From Metopolophium dirhodum (Eukaryota > Arthropoda > Insecta > Hemiptera > Aphididae), in NCBI RefSeq assembly GCF_019925205.1, contig NC_083562.1, forward strand, positions 40,495,142-40,559,141: DNA of 64,000 nucleotides, in the 5' to 3' direction. Shown here in pieces: positions 1-12,770 of the stretch (positions are counted from its first letter, which is position 1; each line of letters starts with the position of its first letter). The notes below the pieces were generated by a model, which saw only the letters and a list, made by a program, of their open reading frames with translations, did not search any database and had not been told where the DNA came from. The translations under genes were made by a program, and so were the position numbers.

Positions 1-830
1 TCTTTTTGAGCTGTTTACGGACATTGTCAGTTTTCAATTTTTTTAGTTTTTTTTTCTATAAATATCAATAAATTTTTATTTGTTGGGTAAAAAAGCGTGA
101 AAATTTGATATAAGGCTCCTGATATATCGTTCTAATAGCAGTTGAAAAATATTAAAAATACATAGGCACAATTTTTTTTTATAAGCATTTAAAGTTCAAA
201 TTTTGACAACATTTATCAAATTTATAATTTATTAATTATTTTGTGGTTAAAAATGTATAAAATGTTTAACTTTTATGGCTAAAGATTGAAAATTTAAAAC
301 AAGGCTCCGAGTAAATAGGTTATATATAAATTACTTTATTCACAATAATATCATCAAATATACTTGGTAAAATCATAGGCTGACTGACCGTTTTCGCTCA
401 GAATCGTTTTTCTTATACAATGATATTATATCATTGAATTCAAATTTAACACCATCCATTACAGTGACCCACTTGTAACCTACTGTACAGCAGAGCGACA
501 TCCACTTATCCACCTTTTTATTATTTGTTTCTATGGTGATAAACGGAGCGTTAGAAATTAAAATCCCATTTTTAGCGGTTTTTTTGTAATTTGTCGGTGG
601 TTTTTCCCATGGAGTTAAATAACTATTGAGGAAATCGAAAAATGATCTCTTTAAAGTACCATCTCGATCCGATTTGCTAAGAGAAAAGATACTATCTATA
701 TGTTGAAATCGAAGCACTCCTTCTGGTAGAAATTTTGTATACAGGATAAAAAAAAATAAACACCATTGTAAAACCAATAGATCCCTCGCTCCGCTCAAAA
801 TTACAAACGTCAATATTTATTACAAAGATA
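1..830 (-). repeat. Dispersed repeat A, copy 1 (long copy)
   Basis: On the minus strand this block matches 16640-17300 read on the plus strand: the GATTCTGAGCG motif, the stretch ending in the palindrome AATGATATAATATCATT, and a 3' part with runs such as AATAAAGTAATTTATATATAA and GACATTGTCAG. Further partial copies lie near 27100, 33150, 34200, 42775 and 59280. A 146-codon open frame (373-813, minus) runs through this copy, but other copies break the frame, so it is probably not a working gene. The superfamily is not identified. The left edge of the window may cut the element. Confidence 0.7.
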
Positions 831-1943
831 ATCAATATTAGTTTAACTATAAATAAATAATGTTATAGTTTTATTATTTTATGTAGAAAAATCCCATTGC
901 AAAAACCCATGATAAACTACTATCCAAATATTAATATTAGGTAGGTATTCCTAAAATTAATAGGTAACAAATTATCTATTTTCCCGTTGTTAAAAAATTA
1001 TCGCGAATACGAAGAACCCTAAATCCGGCCCTGATCAAGGGAATTTATTTAGATTTATATTTTAAGGTATCATTTAAGTATAGTAAGATTAACATTGGCG
1101 TAAAATAATAAATATACTAATTATAAATTAATAACTTTTTAAACATTAATATTTATAGGATAAAAATATACATAATATATGATATAATATTATATGATTA
1201 TACCAAATAATACTTAATTTATCTATCTATATTCGTATTTCACATTGATGTATATTGAACTGGAATTCCTTTTCAAGTAAAACTATATTGATAAATATTA
1301 AATTATTCATTATATATTAAGGTATTTTATTTATCTTTAACGGCATAAAAAACAATTGGTTTATATAAATATTTTTTTTTCAGTGCGAGACGTGAACCGT
1401 AAAATCAGAATTTAATTATTATTTTACGCGATTTGTATTTTTTAAACTATGCATATATATCTAATACCAATGTATAATAGTATTATAAATGATTAATTAT
1501 TTAAGAGTCCATTGCCTGTAAATTATATCATACTAATTTATTGTTTTAAGTGAATAAAAGCTTTTATTTACTTTGAACAATACGTGGTATAGGCTATAGC
1601 CGAATAGATATCACTGCAATAATAAATATTCCAATATTGTTTTAAAACAATTATCATCGCGCAATTACTACTTAATTATAAGAAGACAATTTATTGTAAA
1701 TCATAATTCATTAGTTTTTAATACTTTATTTTTATTTTAATAATATAAACGCAAAGTCGACAGATATTTACATATTTTTAAGTGATAACATTATTATAAC
1801 AATAAATTAATCGTATTACATAAGTACATAACATACATATACTATGTATATGATCGAACGTGTCCTGAGTCCTGACTGACTGACTGATCAATGTAGAGCC
1901 TAAGCTGTGATACCTAAAGACTTTAAATTTGCATGGTACCTTC

Positions 1944-2120
1944 CAGTGGCGTATCAGTGGGGGGAGGGGTCATATCCCTCCCGATACCAAATTTTGTACA
2001 CTATACAACATGTATATTATTATAATATGAATATATGTGTATACTGAATATGTCTATTAAAATCTTTATATTCCACTCTCCATGAAAAAATTTCTGGTAC
2101 CTTCGCGTATACCGCCATTT
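1944..2120. mobile_element. Probable hAT-type MITE or fragment
   Basis: It begins CAGTGGCGTATCAGTGG, followed by a G-run and a C-rich stretch, a layout often seen in short non-autonomous hAT elements. The right side contains GAAAAAATTTCTGG and then GTATACCGCCATT, which is roughly the inverse of the left end. The 8-mer GTACCTTC occurs at 1936-1943 and again at 2097-2104, so the element could instead be 1944-2096 with that target duplication. Which right boundary is correct is not resolved. Confidence 0.4.
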
Positions 2121-3667
2121 AGGAAAAAAGGAAAGAAAGAATTTTTCAACATTTGCATTTTAAACAGGTGCTCACACAAGAATTTTGATATTCGCGGTGG
2201 AATCCAAAATGCCATTAGTTACTCGAGCAGATTAACTGTAAAATCCTGCATCAAATCGTCACGTTTATGGCCTCGAATACAGAAATTTAATCTTAAAACA
2301 AATATGAGGGTTGAATGTATGTTTAAAGCTTAGGTACATATATTACTCAAAAATGCTCTACTCGGCCGATTTTAATGGACATTTCAATTTGTTCTTAGAG
2401 TTATCAGAAAAGTTTTAGAGAGTATATTTTGACCCCACGTTCGAAAATATATCAAGTGCTATATGCCTATATCCAGTCCACTACAGGCAAATTATCCATC
2501 TCAGTCGAATTAATTCACAAATCGAGGTACACCTACGCCGATTTTCCCGTGAACCGAGGTACACAAAAATCAAAATACACCTATATAGCGCTATGTTTTC
2601 ATTTTTCACGGGTGACGCTAATGTGGGTCGCCAAAAAATGTTCTGAAAAGAGTCAATGGGTCGTACCTCATAAAGTTTTAGAACCTCTGCCCTAAAGCCT
2701 TTTCCGCCTAACTGCTGAAATTTGGAGTAGGTATAGTATCACAACGACATCATTGCATTACAGAATACGGGAGATGCATTATTTAATTTTTATAATTGTG
2801 TTACAATCAGATGTGGTCATCTGTGGTGTATCGGTTGTTTCGCTATTATTGTGAAGGATCCTTTTCGAAAATGAGCCTTGTGAAGACAAAAATGCGTTCA
2901 ACAATGATTCAAGAACGACTGGACGCTCTGTAATTATAGATGTTTATTAAACAATAAGTTACAAAATATTCAGTAAACTACGATGAAGTTATTGGAAAGT
3001 TGCTATCAAAGCTTTAATAGCTGGACAACGAAGATTAATTATTTAAAGTTTAAATAAATGTAATATTTTAAATAACTTTTGTTTATCGATACATTAAGGG
3101 AAATTTTCATTTTCTGTTTAAGTATGTTTTATTTATGATTTTTTTAGCACTTACACCTACTTGGGGGGGGGGGGAGTGTGAAGGGGCGGGTGGTCAAAAA
3201 AATAGTTATCACAATATCTATTTCATAAGTCTTTTTAGGCTATAATAGCATATTAACGTACATACTACCAAGGTACGAGTATAAGTTATTCACCAATTAA
3301 AATGGAGCTAAAACAATTATTTTTTTTAATTTATTTTATTTTTACATAACTTTAAATTGGCAAGTCAAATCCATCTTCAGTTCAACCATGATGGGGATGG
3401 AACCTAACTCCTAATAGTTAAATCGCGTAAAACAGTAGAGTAGGTATAATATGATGCCGCGACTGTATACGATATATGTGATTATTATTATTATTATTAT
3501 TTTAAGGGAAGGTGGTTGGTATAGGGTAGAGAGTATATAATATTATAATAGACAGGTCAAACCATTATAAATTATAATATTATACAGAAACGCTTGCTAA
3601 TACATCGCGTCCAGAGATTACGTCAAAGTATCATGTTTTATTCAAAGGCATGGTTAATACACTAGTA

Positions 3668-3669
3668 CA

Positions 3670-3706
<37 letters not shown>
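3668..3706. repeat. (CA)n microsatellite
   Basis: An almost pure run of about 19 CA dinucleotides in intergenic DNA. Confidence 0.9.
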
Positions 3707-3707
<1 letters not shown>

Positions 3708-4701
3708 AAATAGAATACGGTAAGTGATGAGCATAAGACAATAAATATTCACCGTCCGAGAGATAGTGTCACTTTGACTTTTGCAGAAAGGGCTCGCCGC
3801 CGATTATTGTGGTAATACAAAGGCACGAATCCGATTATTATTATTGTTACGTGGAGAGACCGCAATCACCGCTGCAGAGATATAATAATTAAACTAGGTA
3901 CCAATACTTACTTAGAAAGATCAAAATCCATTGGCTGTAATATACGAGCTATTATTTTTGTACGACCTGTGGATGATGCCAATGATGGTAAATATATACC
4001 TAATGTCCTAATCTATACGCAAAGTCCCGTTCGATTATATATTATATATTATGCTTCCCCGCCATGTTGTTTCTTAAATGACAAATTATAATGTAAAGTA
4101 CAAGAATATAGGAAACAATAGGTACCTTATAAAATATGGAAAAATAAACTATATTGAAATTATCAATTTTAACTTGAAAAAGTTGTAAAACTTAATTTTA
4201 AAGTAAATAAAATCGAAACGACTTGTTTACAATATGCATTTAATATTTATCTATTTACACGTACATAGATAATTAATTACTTATAATTACTTATCATTAG
4301 ATATTTTCCACTGTGGACGTCATGTCACATTCAGTTTATGACTTAAATTTCAAAACAATATATTAAGCTACTTTCATCAAACATGCCACCTGGACATGGT
4401 ACCTACCTAATCTATGACCGTGTAATTTTGTGCAGATTTTGGTGAAGTTCTAGTTACCTAGAATAAGTATAAGTCGAAAACCAAAGTGCCTAACTTTTTC
4501 GTTAGCCGTTACATCAGAGTTCATGAACAGATTTACGGCCAAAAAATATTATAGTTAGGTCTAGTTTATTAGTTTTCGTACAAAATCTTTATTTTATAGT
4601 TTTACATAACCATAATCGGAGGAATAAAAGTCCGTGAATTTAGTTCTCTAATTTTACTTAATTACGATATAAAAAAACTAAAATACTAAAATAACTACTA
4701 A

Positions 4702-5120
4702 TATAGGGGAACACGGGGCAAGGCGAGACACTTAATGTTTAACTCGTTCATCGTAGTAGTATGTTGAATTTTTCAGAAAAATTCTAGATTTATGTACCCA
4801 CCATTTATAATTCAACGTTCTTTAGCTTTAATATTGCTCACTTTAAAATATTTAAAAACATTATTAAAATCAAAAAATTAAGTAAATAAAACCGGAATAA
4901 TTCGTCCCACATTTCCCACACAACCACGGCGTAAGAGACAAATAAATAATAAGCCAATAGATATGTTTTTTTCAAATATATCAACATAGGAACTTGCTTA
5001 TAAGAATTTTACAAAAAAAAACACATAAATATTAAACAAACATTTTATTTTATAGCCGGACTTTCGTAATACTTTAACAGAACCCCACATTAATATTGTC
5101 TCATTATGCCCCATATAGAC
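4702..5120. mobile_element. Possible degenerate TIR element
   Basis: The left side reads ATATAGGGGAACACGGGGCA followed by AGGCGAGAC. The right side near 5098-5120 reads GTCTCATTATGCCCCATATAG, an imperfect inverse of it. No open frame of note lies inside. The boundaries are approximate and the superfamily is unknown. Confidence 0.35.
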
Positions 5121-5573
5121 TAATTATGTACAATTGAACCTAAACTATTAAATATAGAAATATATAAGAATAGTATTCGTTAAGAATTAATAAATTATTC
5201 TTGCCTTAAAATAGAGAACCTTTAACGAAATAAATCATTTAGAGACGAAAATAAAAAAATACTGATATTATGCCACATCCACCATGTAGAGAAGATTTTC
5301 CCAATCCTTGGTCATCGCATCACTTGAGAACACATTTACCGATTCGGCAGATTTTGCCAGGACAAGGTTTATATGAAAGACATTTTTAGGAATATGTCAA
5401 AAATACAATAGCGGCGCCATCTGCCCAGCAAGAGAATATAATAAATAATAATGATCGTAAATCCATGGTATAGAACAAGACACGGAACACCCACCTGAAC
5501 TGCCAAAGCTGCCCATATTCCTGTTCGAAAGAAGGCATTCTGTCGGCAAATCCAAATGCTATTGAAGTAGTAA

Positions 5574-5840
5574 TGCCCGGAATACGCGAGGCTAGTTTTT
5601 CAACCTTGGATAGCAAGCTAGGTATTCCCAGCGCCTATCCTGGCTTGGAACAATACTAGCTCAAAAGAATAAAATGCAATCCTATTAAACTAGCCTTGCT
5701 TATAGTAAGCTACCATATCCACTAGCTTGCTAGCTTGAAACGAAGCTAGCTCTGTTTTCACGAAGCTAAAATCACTAGCATACCTTGCTAGCTTACCTCG
5801 CTATCCTAGCTTGAAAAATTAGCCTCGTGTATTCCGGGCA
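5574..5840. mobile_element. MITE with TAA target duplication (PIF/Harbinger-like)
   Basis: The terminal inverted repeats are TGCCCGGAATACGCGAGGCT at the left and the inverse of AGCCTCGTGTATTCCGGGCA at the right, one mismatch over 20 bp. The element is flanked on both sides by TAA (5571-5573 and 5841-5843), the target-site pattern of PIF/Harbinger elements. The interior is almost wholly variants of GCTAGCTT/AAGCTAGC, so the 267-bp element is one long imperfect foldback. It has no coding capacity. Confidence 0.8.
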
Positions 5841-6709
5841 TAAGATTCTGGTCAAGAATAATCTAAAACTAAAACAAACCTACCAACCCTGACCAATATT
5901 ATATTGTTACCATAAAGGTATAATTCTATTTATATTATTTTTATTTTATTACTATTTGTTCGTATTCATCTAATTTTTATTTATTACTATTTGTTCGTAT
6001 TCATCTAATTGTGGTTGTATGACACGAAATAATAATAACCTTTTAACGTTCTAACCTTCTAACGTTTCAAACAATTATAAAATCACATAAGCTCCTCAAA
6101 TATAATATTGTTCTATTACTATTTTATTGGAAAAATCTTACTGATAATATACAGTAGGACGAGTCAAATTTAAACTGCAGGTTTCGTGATAAATCCAAAA
6201 CAAGTGATGAATTGACTACTGAGCAAATACCTATACTGCAGGTGATGGATATAATGCATGAAGTCTTGAAATCTGCTGCATCTTATGTAATTATGTTATT
6301 CATTCCAGGCCATTCCCTCGGTTATTAACCTTGATTCCACACGTGTCATACAGTTTATTTGTTTCCTAATCATTTGAACACCTTCGTCATCTCAGACACG
6401 TAGGAACGATTCAATTTTAATGACATCTTATGTTTGGATTCTATTTTGCCGATATTCTAATATCTTAATACCAGTTGTTGACATTTTAAACACTTTATAA
6501 CGTACCTATGCATTACTTTCCACCAGCTATAAGTGACCTCAGCCACCTTAGTAGGCGATGTGCGAAAATTGAATTTGATGCATGCTTGTACCTGTGATCT
6601 GTCCGGATAACCAATAGCAACCAATAATAAATAAATACTAATTTCTACTAATTATTTCTCCTATATAGGCTATAATCAATAGCAACAATTTATAAAAAAA
6701 AATTTCCAC

Positions 6710-6895
6710 CGTAAATCTCAAAATCCATGTTTGAACACCTCCCCGGGTTGGGCCTACCGGGTCCAATGTGAATCTTAATTCTTAACCATTCAAGGACCCA
6801 CCCAAGCACACACAAAAAATGTCATCAAAATCGGTGCCACCATGTAGGATGAGTTTGAATACTTACACACGGACAGAAGTAACAATATATAGGTA
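6710..6895 (+). repeat. Dispersed repeat B fragment
   Basis: It contains AATCTCAAAATCCATG, then CACCTCCCCGGGTTG, then ATGTCATCAAAATCGGTGCC and CACACGGACAGA. The same order of blocks occurs at 42420-42615 (ATCTCAAAATTCCC, CACCTCCCGGGGTTG, TTTCATCAAGATTGGTCCAG). Related decayed sequence may lie at 34480-34600. The class is not determined; it resembles the non-coding tail of an old dispersed element. Confidence 0.5.
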
Positions 6896-7147
6896 TATAC
6901 TATATATCAAGATAAGATAGATAGTTTTTGTGATTTGTATAATGTACTATGTAAGAAATATTTCTATAGTAATTTTAATTCAACACTTAACTAAGTAGAG
7001 GTGTTCAATATACTTGCTACTAGTTTTAAGTTAAAATTTGTTTTTTTTTATGTTTCATTATTATGATTATTGTCATGAAATTTCAGAACCCTTACTTAAT
7101 TAACAAATTGTGGCTATAAGGTATTACGAATAGAATTAAGTACCAGA

Positions 7148-7563
7148 TTAAGAGGAAATTTATCAATATATCATGCATGACTACATGTTATCTTCGTCTT
7201 TACAAGTGCGTAACATAGAACATTTGACTTTATTAGTTTTAGTATCGGATGAATTTACCTGTTACTAGACATTTTCTATAGTTTTTTTGGTATTGTGATT
7301 TTTTAAAGTGAGTAATGAATATTTTTACATTTTATGATTTTAAGCACATGCCTAACTAGGGTCAAAATTAAATATCAAAAAAAAAATCACTTTCAACAAA
7401 GCAAAGAAATTATACTACCTTTGTGTTTAATTATTGGTAAATTCACTCTAATATTAAAACTAACAGAGCCTAAAAAAAATGAGAATTACTGAAAGTAAAT
7501 TTGCTTGCTGCAAATTGTACTTGTAAGACGGGGACAACACATGCAGAAGAAATGTCCTTTTAA
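7148..7563. mobile_element. TTAA-flanked foldback element, copy 1
   Basis: TTAA stands at both edges (7148 and 7560). The right end carries AAGACGGGGACAACACATGC and the left end a decayed inverse of it (GTTATCTTCGTCTTTACAAG). The 5' halves of this copy and of the copy at 10327-11206 share a stretch around ATTTACxTGTTAC and an internal foldback. No coding capacity. See the finding on the TTAA family. Confidence 0.6.
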
Positions 7564-7923
7564 ATAGAAGTCTTACTGGTCTTTTGGTACTCAGAAGAAA
7601 TATTCTAAGCTTGGCAACCTAAAATATCATCTAAAATTAATTTTAAAAATCTCATTTTTGTTTTAATTATCACAATAATAGTACTTTAAGTGTTACAATT
7701 ATAATAATTCAATCTAAAAAAATATATGTATATTTAATATAATACATAGAAGTTTTATAACAATAATATATTTTACATTTTCATTAAGTTAACAAAAATA
7801 AAATAATGATTACGTTGATAAGAAACATTTTAAAATAAAAATTGTTCTTGTGAAAACTGAAATGAATAATAATATTTTATAATTTGAGGTAGTCAATCTG
7901 CTACTTATGTAAGCTATAGCTTA

Positions 7924-10900
7924 TTAATCATAAAAAAATATTGTCCCAAATTCCTGAGCACAAAGACTTTGAATTTCAGCTGGAAATAAAAATAAGTTTT
8001 TTAAATTTTTGTATCATCTAAATTGAGATAGAAATATATATACTTACAATCTACATCATATAACTTGGTCAACTTTTGATTCAACACTATATAAATTTCT
8101 CGCGAATTACATAATCTACCAGCTACCCAATTATCATTAGATGTTTTTATCATAACAGAATAAGTTGGGTGCATACTGAAATAAAATAGATAATGCAATA
8201 GATACATACATAATAAATGAGTATTCGATTCATATAATATTTTTTTTTTAATCAGAAACATACGCACCAAGATTGTTGGCTGCTAATATCCACTAACACT
8301 CGTAATGCATCCGGACTAAGATTAAATTCAGATGGTCTATTAGTTGTAGCTGCTGTGTTTGAATGCTTAATTGAATTTTTAATAGCTAAATTCATACCAT
8401 TAAAATATACAAATTTAGCAGGTCTTTCAGTATACAATTTAGAAGCCAATGTCTTTTCAACTGTATTTTTCATCTTTTCTGATAACAAATGTAATTTTGT
8501 CCCAAGAAACTGATCTAATGAGTTGTATAAATCTGCCGTTAAAGGATTTTCCACTGAAATTAATTATCACTATCAGAAAATGAATTTGTTACAGCATATA
8601 TTCATATTTTATGATACTTACTTTTAATAAACATACATACAATTGAGTGATGAGCTCTATACATAACTAGCCTATAGCTTTTGAATGTTTCGTCGTTTTC
8701 ATCATTTAACCTTAAAATAGGAACCTTACCCAAATCACTAATCCAACTATCTGTTTTAACTGCCCAAACATTTGTTATAAACCTATTCAAAAAGTCACAC
8801 TAAAGGAGTTAATATTTTAAAATATAACAATAGTCAATACATTAATGAGTTCAATTATTTATACCTTCCAACTAATTGATTAGGCAAACATTGTTGAACT
8901 GAATTTCCTTTGACTAAATTGTCTTTCTTTGAAATTTCTGGTAAAACCCACATTAAAATATAGGAATACACAAGTTGAGTTTGACGTTTATTGAGACCAC
9001 TCCTAAACAAAAGACAAACAATTAAAAAAAAAAAAAAATCAAAACCAATTTACAGAGAGATTTGGAAATTATGCCAAACCATTGTTCCACAATCCACATA
9101 AATCATTGCTAATTCAACTTAATCTAAATTAAAATGCATTAAGTACTTTTATTTGTACCTGGAAAAACTGATACTACAACTGGAGCCTGTACAAATATTA
9201 AAACTCTATAAATGAGTACACAATTTTGTTATAGCTCTTATTGCCAGACTCCAGGTCTATGTATTTTAAGAAAACTTTAAACATATTAATATTAAAATAC
9301 TTAGTAATTAATATTGATTTATAAAATGTAAAATTTACAATGGCATACAATCTAATTTTTAAATGATTATGAAATGTAATAAATGTAATACATTACCAAA
9401 CAAGTGAATCATTATAAAGTAACATTGTAAAATGTACTTGTTGAAAAGTGTTTTCAATAATATTTAGAAAACTCTGCGCGTTCAAATGAATGGCATTGTC
9501 TAAGGGAAGAAAACTGATGCCTTGAAACATATCCATAAATGTGTGACTCGATACATCAGTACTCTGTAAATACTAAGAACAAAACACATACATAAATGTT
9601 AATAACAAAATTAAACTATATTAAACAGATTTGAATTGCATTAGTATTGATCAATAAATAAACAATATGTAATCAATTGTTATAAAAGCTAACCTTGCTA
9701 TAAAATTTGTTAAGCATAAGTCTGAGATAATCTGGATCATTATCGTTCATTAGATTAGTCATACTGCCCACAGTCATTTGAAACGTATGATACCAGTGTT
9801 TCAAGACAGCCAAATAGATTGGTTCTTGGAGATTATCCGTGCAATATACAGGTTCATCTGGGGACTCTGAAGACTTTTGTTTAGATTTACATTGTGCTGA
9901 CACAGTCTACTAAACATAATGTACCAATTACTAAGATAATTTTGAAAAAATCTAGATTGAAAAAATTAATTAAAAAAACTAGTAATAATATTACAATAAC
10001 TATCCAAAAATCTGGCTCTGCATTGAACAACACTTGCAATGATTTTTCAGTACGCAATGATTCACATGACTCAGTTGCATTAAAGTTCCTGTAATATTAG
10101 TACATCAATTTAAATATTTACCTAAATAGTAAATAATAATAATACGTATGATAATGAAATGTACTGGCATACCGTGCAAAACAGATTACAGCTTCAATGT
10201 GACCGATATTGAGAACTTTTTTGTTCTCATCCTCATGTTCTGGATAATAAAATAATATTTTTTTAGCTCCCTGTAATACAAAAAAAAAAATTAATATACA
10301 GCGAAGAATATTACAAGTACTAAGTATTAAGAGGATGTAACACATTTGTTGTATCCGTCTTACAAGTGTGCAGTGGTCGAGACGCTACAGCTACTCCCCC
10401 CCAAAATAGTAGCTCGCTACCGCTATTGCTACTTTTTTTTAAATATAGTGCTCTGCTTCTAACGCTATTGTTGAAATGTAGCGTGCAACATTTTCGCTAC
10501 ATTTTTAAAAATGTTCTTATTTAAAACTAGTGTTTGTAGTTTGTATTGATTTGACATTTGGTCACTGGACAGGACCCAGGACAAAAACTTAACTAATACA
10601 ATAATCATTATCATAATATAAATAAACAAATATAATCATAATTGATTTTTTAATAATCACCAATTAGATTGTAGGTAGCGACAAAATAATGATAATTTTT
10701 GCTACGCTAACCGGAAATGTTTAGGGCGCTATAGTATTTTGCTATCTAAGGCATAATGTAGCGATGCAACGTCAATCGCCACAAATAAAGTACTCCCAAC
10801 CACTGCAAGTGTGTAACAAAACAAATTTATGCTCAGCAGATCTCATTTAGTTTTGTTAGTTTAAAAATTTGAATGAACCGACCTATTATGAAACTTGATG

Positions 10901-11515
10901 GTAAGAACATTATCTGTGTTTATATGAGAATTTTTTATGATAACTTAGTTTTTAAGTGAGTTATGAGCATTTTTAATTTACTCTGTATTATAAAATACAC
11001 AATACTTGAAAAAAAAATTGAACTTTCGTAAAAAGCCCACTTACAGATACAAACACAGATAATGTTCTTACCAACAAGTTTCATAATAGGTCGATTCACT
11101 CTAATTTTTAAACCAACGATACTAAATGTGATCTGCCGAGTGTAAATTTGCTATGTTGAGCACTTATAAGACAGAAACAACAAATGGATGTGAAGCGTCA
11201 TCTTAAGCAAACCAATTTTTAATGAGAAAGATGCTTCCTATAATTTATTATAATTATATTATTATTGATCCTAATTACAATTTTGGCTATTAATTAAATT
11301 TTAAATTATTAAAACAAAATATTTTTTTGTACTTGAACTTAAACGAGGAAGGTAGCTTTGGACAGCCTAACGTGCCCATTGAAAAATTAGTATTTAATTT
11401 TTAAAGACTATTTTGGCAGTAAAAATATGTACACAAACAAACTTACATCGTCCTCGGTATTCGATAATGTAGAGTTAAAAATGTACAAATTCTGTACAGT
11501 GACTTCAGTCGGCAT
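7924..11515 (-). CDS. CCZ1: CCZ1, vacuolar fusion protein (Rab7 GEF subunit)
   Basis: Ten exons read on the minus strand: 11447-11515, 10173-10270, 9995-10088, 9694-9906, 9397-9563, 8865-9002, 8622-8782, 8268-8553, 8048-8175, 7924-7979. They sum to 1410 nt and encode 469 aa, close to the roughly 480 aa of human CCZ1; every junction keeps frame. Recognition rests on family signatures: KKILFYYPEHED near residue 25, NIGHIEAVICFAR, FQGISFLPLD, MLLYNDSLVWSGL, FVYFNGMNLA, NDNWVAGR, REIYIVLNQK and the C-terminal CAQEFGTIFFYD. CCZ1 is known to pair with MON1 as the guanine exchange factor that loads Rab7 on late endosomes, lysosomes and autophagosomes. The start is the ATG at 11515, whose first exon is MPTEVTVQNL. 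The exon 8 donor is GTGCGT rather than the nearby GTATGT, because only that choice keeps frame. Introns carry TTAA and hAT elements. Confidence 0.93.
10327..11206. mobile_element. TTAA-flanked foldback element, copy 2 (interrupted)
   Basis: It lies in CCZ1 intron 1. TTAA occurs at both ends (10327 and 11203). The left end has GTATCCGTCTTACAAGTGTG and the right end its inverse (CACTTATAAGACAGAAACAA). Inside are long inverted arms, for example CGACCTATTATGAAACTTG near 10880 against CAAGTTTCATAATAGGTCG near 11080. The element is split by a younger hAT insertion at 10371-10805, without which it would be about 440 bp. Confidence 0.75.
10371..10805. mobile_element. hAT-type non-autonomous element, nested
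   Basis: It is flanked by a perfect 8-bp duplication, CAAGTGTG at 10363-10370 and 10806-10813. The ends are CAGTGGTCGAGA and, inverted from the right, CAGTGGTTGGGAG. An 8-bp duplication with CAGTGG ends is typical of hAT elements. The interior has repeated GCTAC/GTAGC words and no long open frame. It sits inside the older TTAA element of CCZ1 intron 1. Confidence 0.85.
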
Positions 11516-12014
11516 TTTTTTTCTCTGATCCGTGTGCCCTCGTTTACATGATACAGAATCGAATATGAATTGGAATTTCGAACACAAACCGATAGCAAGT
11601 GTGAATTATTGTAACCGCAATCGTCGTAAATTGTTTTATAGATCAACAACAAAATAAATAATGAAAAATTAAATTACAGCTATGAGTATGACTCTGTAGT
11701 CTGTAATGTTGTAAACTGTGGTCTGTGAGCAATCAGTTATCAAAATCAAACAACAAACAGACGATGTGATAACGGTTATCAGAGGCGACCGTCTGAGAAA
11801 AACTACCTCCATAGAATCAAGGTGGATCAAAATAAAAAAAAAACATTATTTTATCATGCAAAATACAACACAACACAAAGTGCAATCAAATATGATTATA
11901 ATATTATTATGATCATTATCAGTGGATGATGTTATGTATTATTATTATTATTTATTTATTTATTAATTAATTATTATTATTAATCGTAGTTACTATATAG
12001 TACGTAGTGTACTG

Positions 12015-12042
12015 CATGACAAAATAGATCTATTTTGTCATG
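12015..12042. repeat. 28-bp perfect palindrome
   Basis: CATGACAAAATAGA is followed directly by its reverse complement, giving a perfect two-fold symmetric site centred on AGATCT. It lies about 500 bp upstream of the CCZ1 start codon. Confidence 0.85.
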
Positions 12043-12640
12043 GTGTACAGTGTTATTAGTATATATACATAATATCTATAGGCTATAGGTAAATCACCAA
12101 ATATCGTTCTAAATTGGTAAGTGTTCCCGAAATGCCTTTCACGACGTACCAAAAACGAACCGAACCTAGGAGTTTATGAATTAGAATTATTTCGTAGGAT
12201 CTCAATTTTGAATTTCTGTCCTATATAGTTCTATTACGTATCCAGTAATATTGATTGCGTTTTTCTAGACGAGAAAAAAGGTACACGGACTACGATTATT
12301 TACGAAAAATAAAAACTTCGGTAAGTACCTAGTTTGAATAATTTGCGTAATGCCATGTAACTATATCAATGGTGGTCAGTAATTGTATATTAAAATTGTT
12401 TTTAAATATTTACTATCAATTGTATCAAAGGATAACAGACAATGTTATTACATTGGTCATTCAGTTTTAGAATTAAAATTTTCCAAAATATTTTTAGTAT
12501 TATTGTATAAATATGAATGTAAATATTATAAAGAATTTCAGCATTTATTTAAAAAATAAATGAAGACTCGGGGGTTAATGGATAAATATTATTTGTTGCA
12601 AATACATCCGTTTGTTTGTTTTTTGCTCCAGGCTAGCTGC

Positions 12641-12770
12641 TATATAGATAGATAGTGTCATAAATTATAGATTTGTACATCATATTGAAATTCGTATTTT
12701 GTCATTTTGGTATATCACAATTTCAATATGATGTACAAATCTATAATTTATGATTCTATCTATCTATATA
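12641..12770. repeat. Long near-perfect hairpin, 52-bp arms
   Basis: The left arm 12641-12692 (starting TATATAGATAGATAG) and the right arm 12719-12770 are reverse complements with about two mismatches, around a 26-nt loop. Such length and identity imply a young foldback element or a hairpin RNA source. No target duplication is visible. Confidence 0.85.

Larger units (their letters stand above)
831..5570. other. Gene-free AT-rich intergenic stretch
   Basis: No open frame here looks like a conserved protein and no exon chain could be built. It holds a possible hAT MITE (1944-2120), G- and C-runs near 3165, an ATT run near 3484, a long CA microsatellite (about 3668-3706) and a degenerate terminal-inverted-repeat element (about 4702-5120). 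Short open frames at 2082-2333 and 2429-2695 show no recognisable motif and are taken as chance. Confidence 0.55.

Noticed and set aside
373..813. 146-codon open frame on the minus strand
   Set aside because: It lies within repeat A, and other copies of the repeat do not keep the frame; kept only as part of the repeat.
1936..2104. 8-bp repeat GTACCTTC as a firm hAT target duplication
   Set aside because: The right end next to it does not mirror CAGTGGCG, and a better inverse lies further right near 2110; left as a possibility only.
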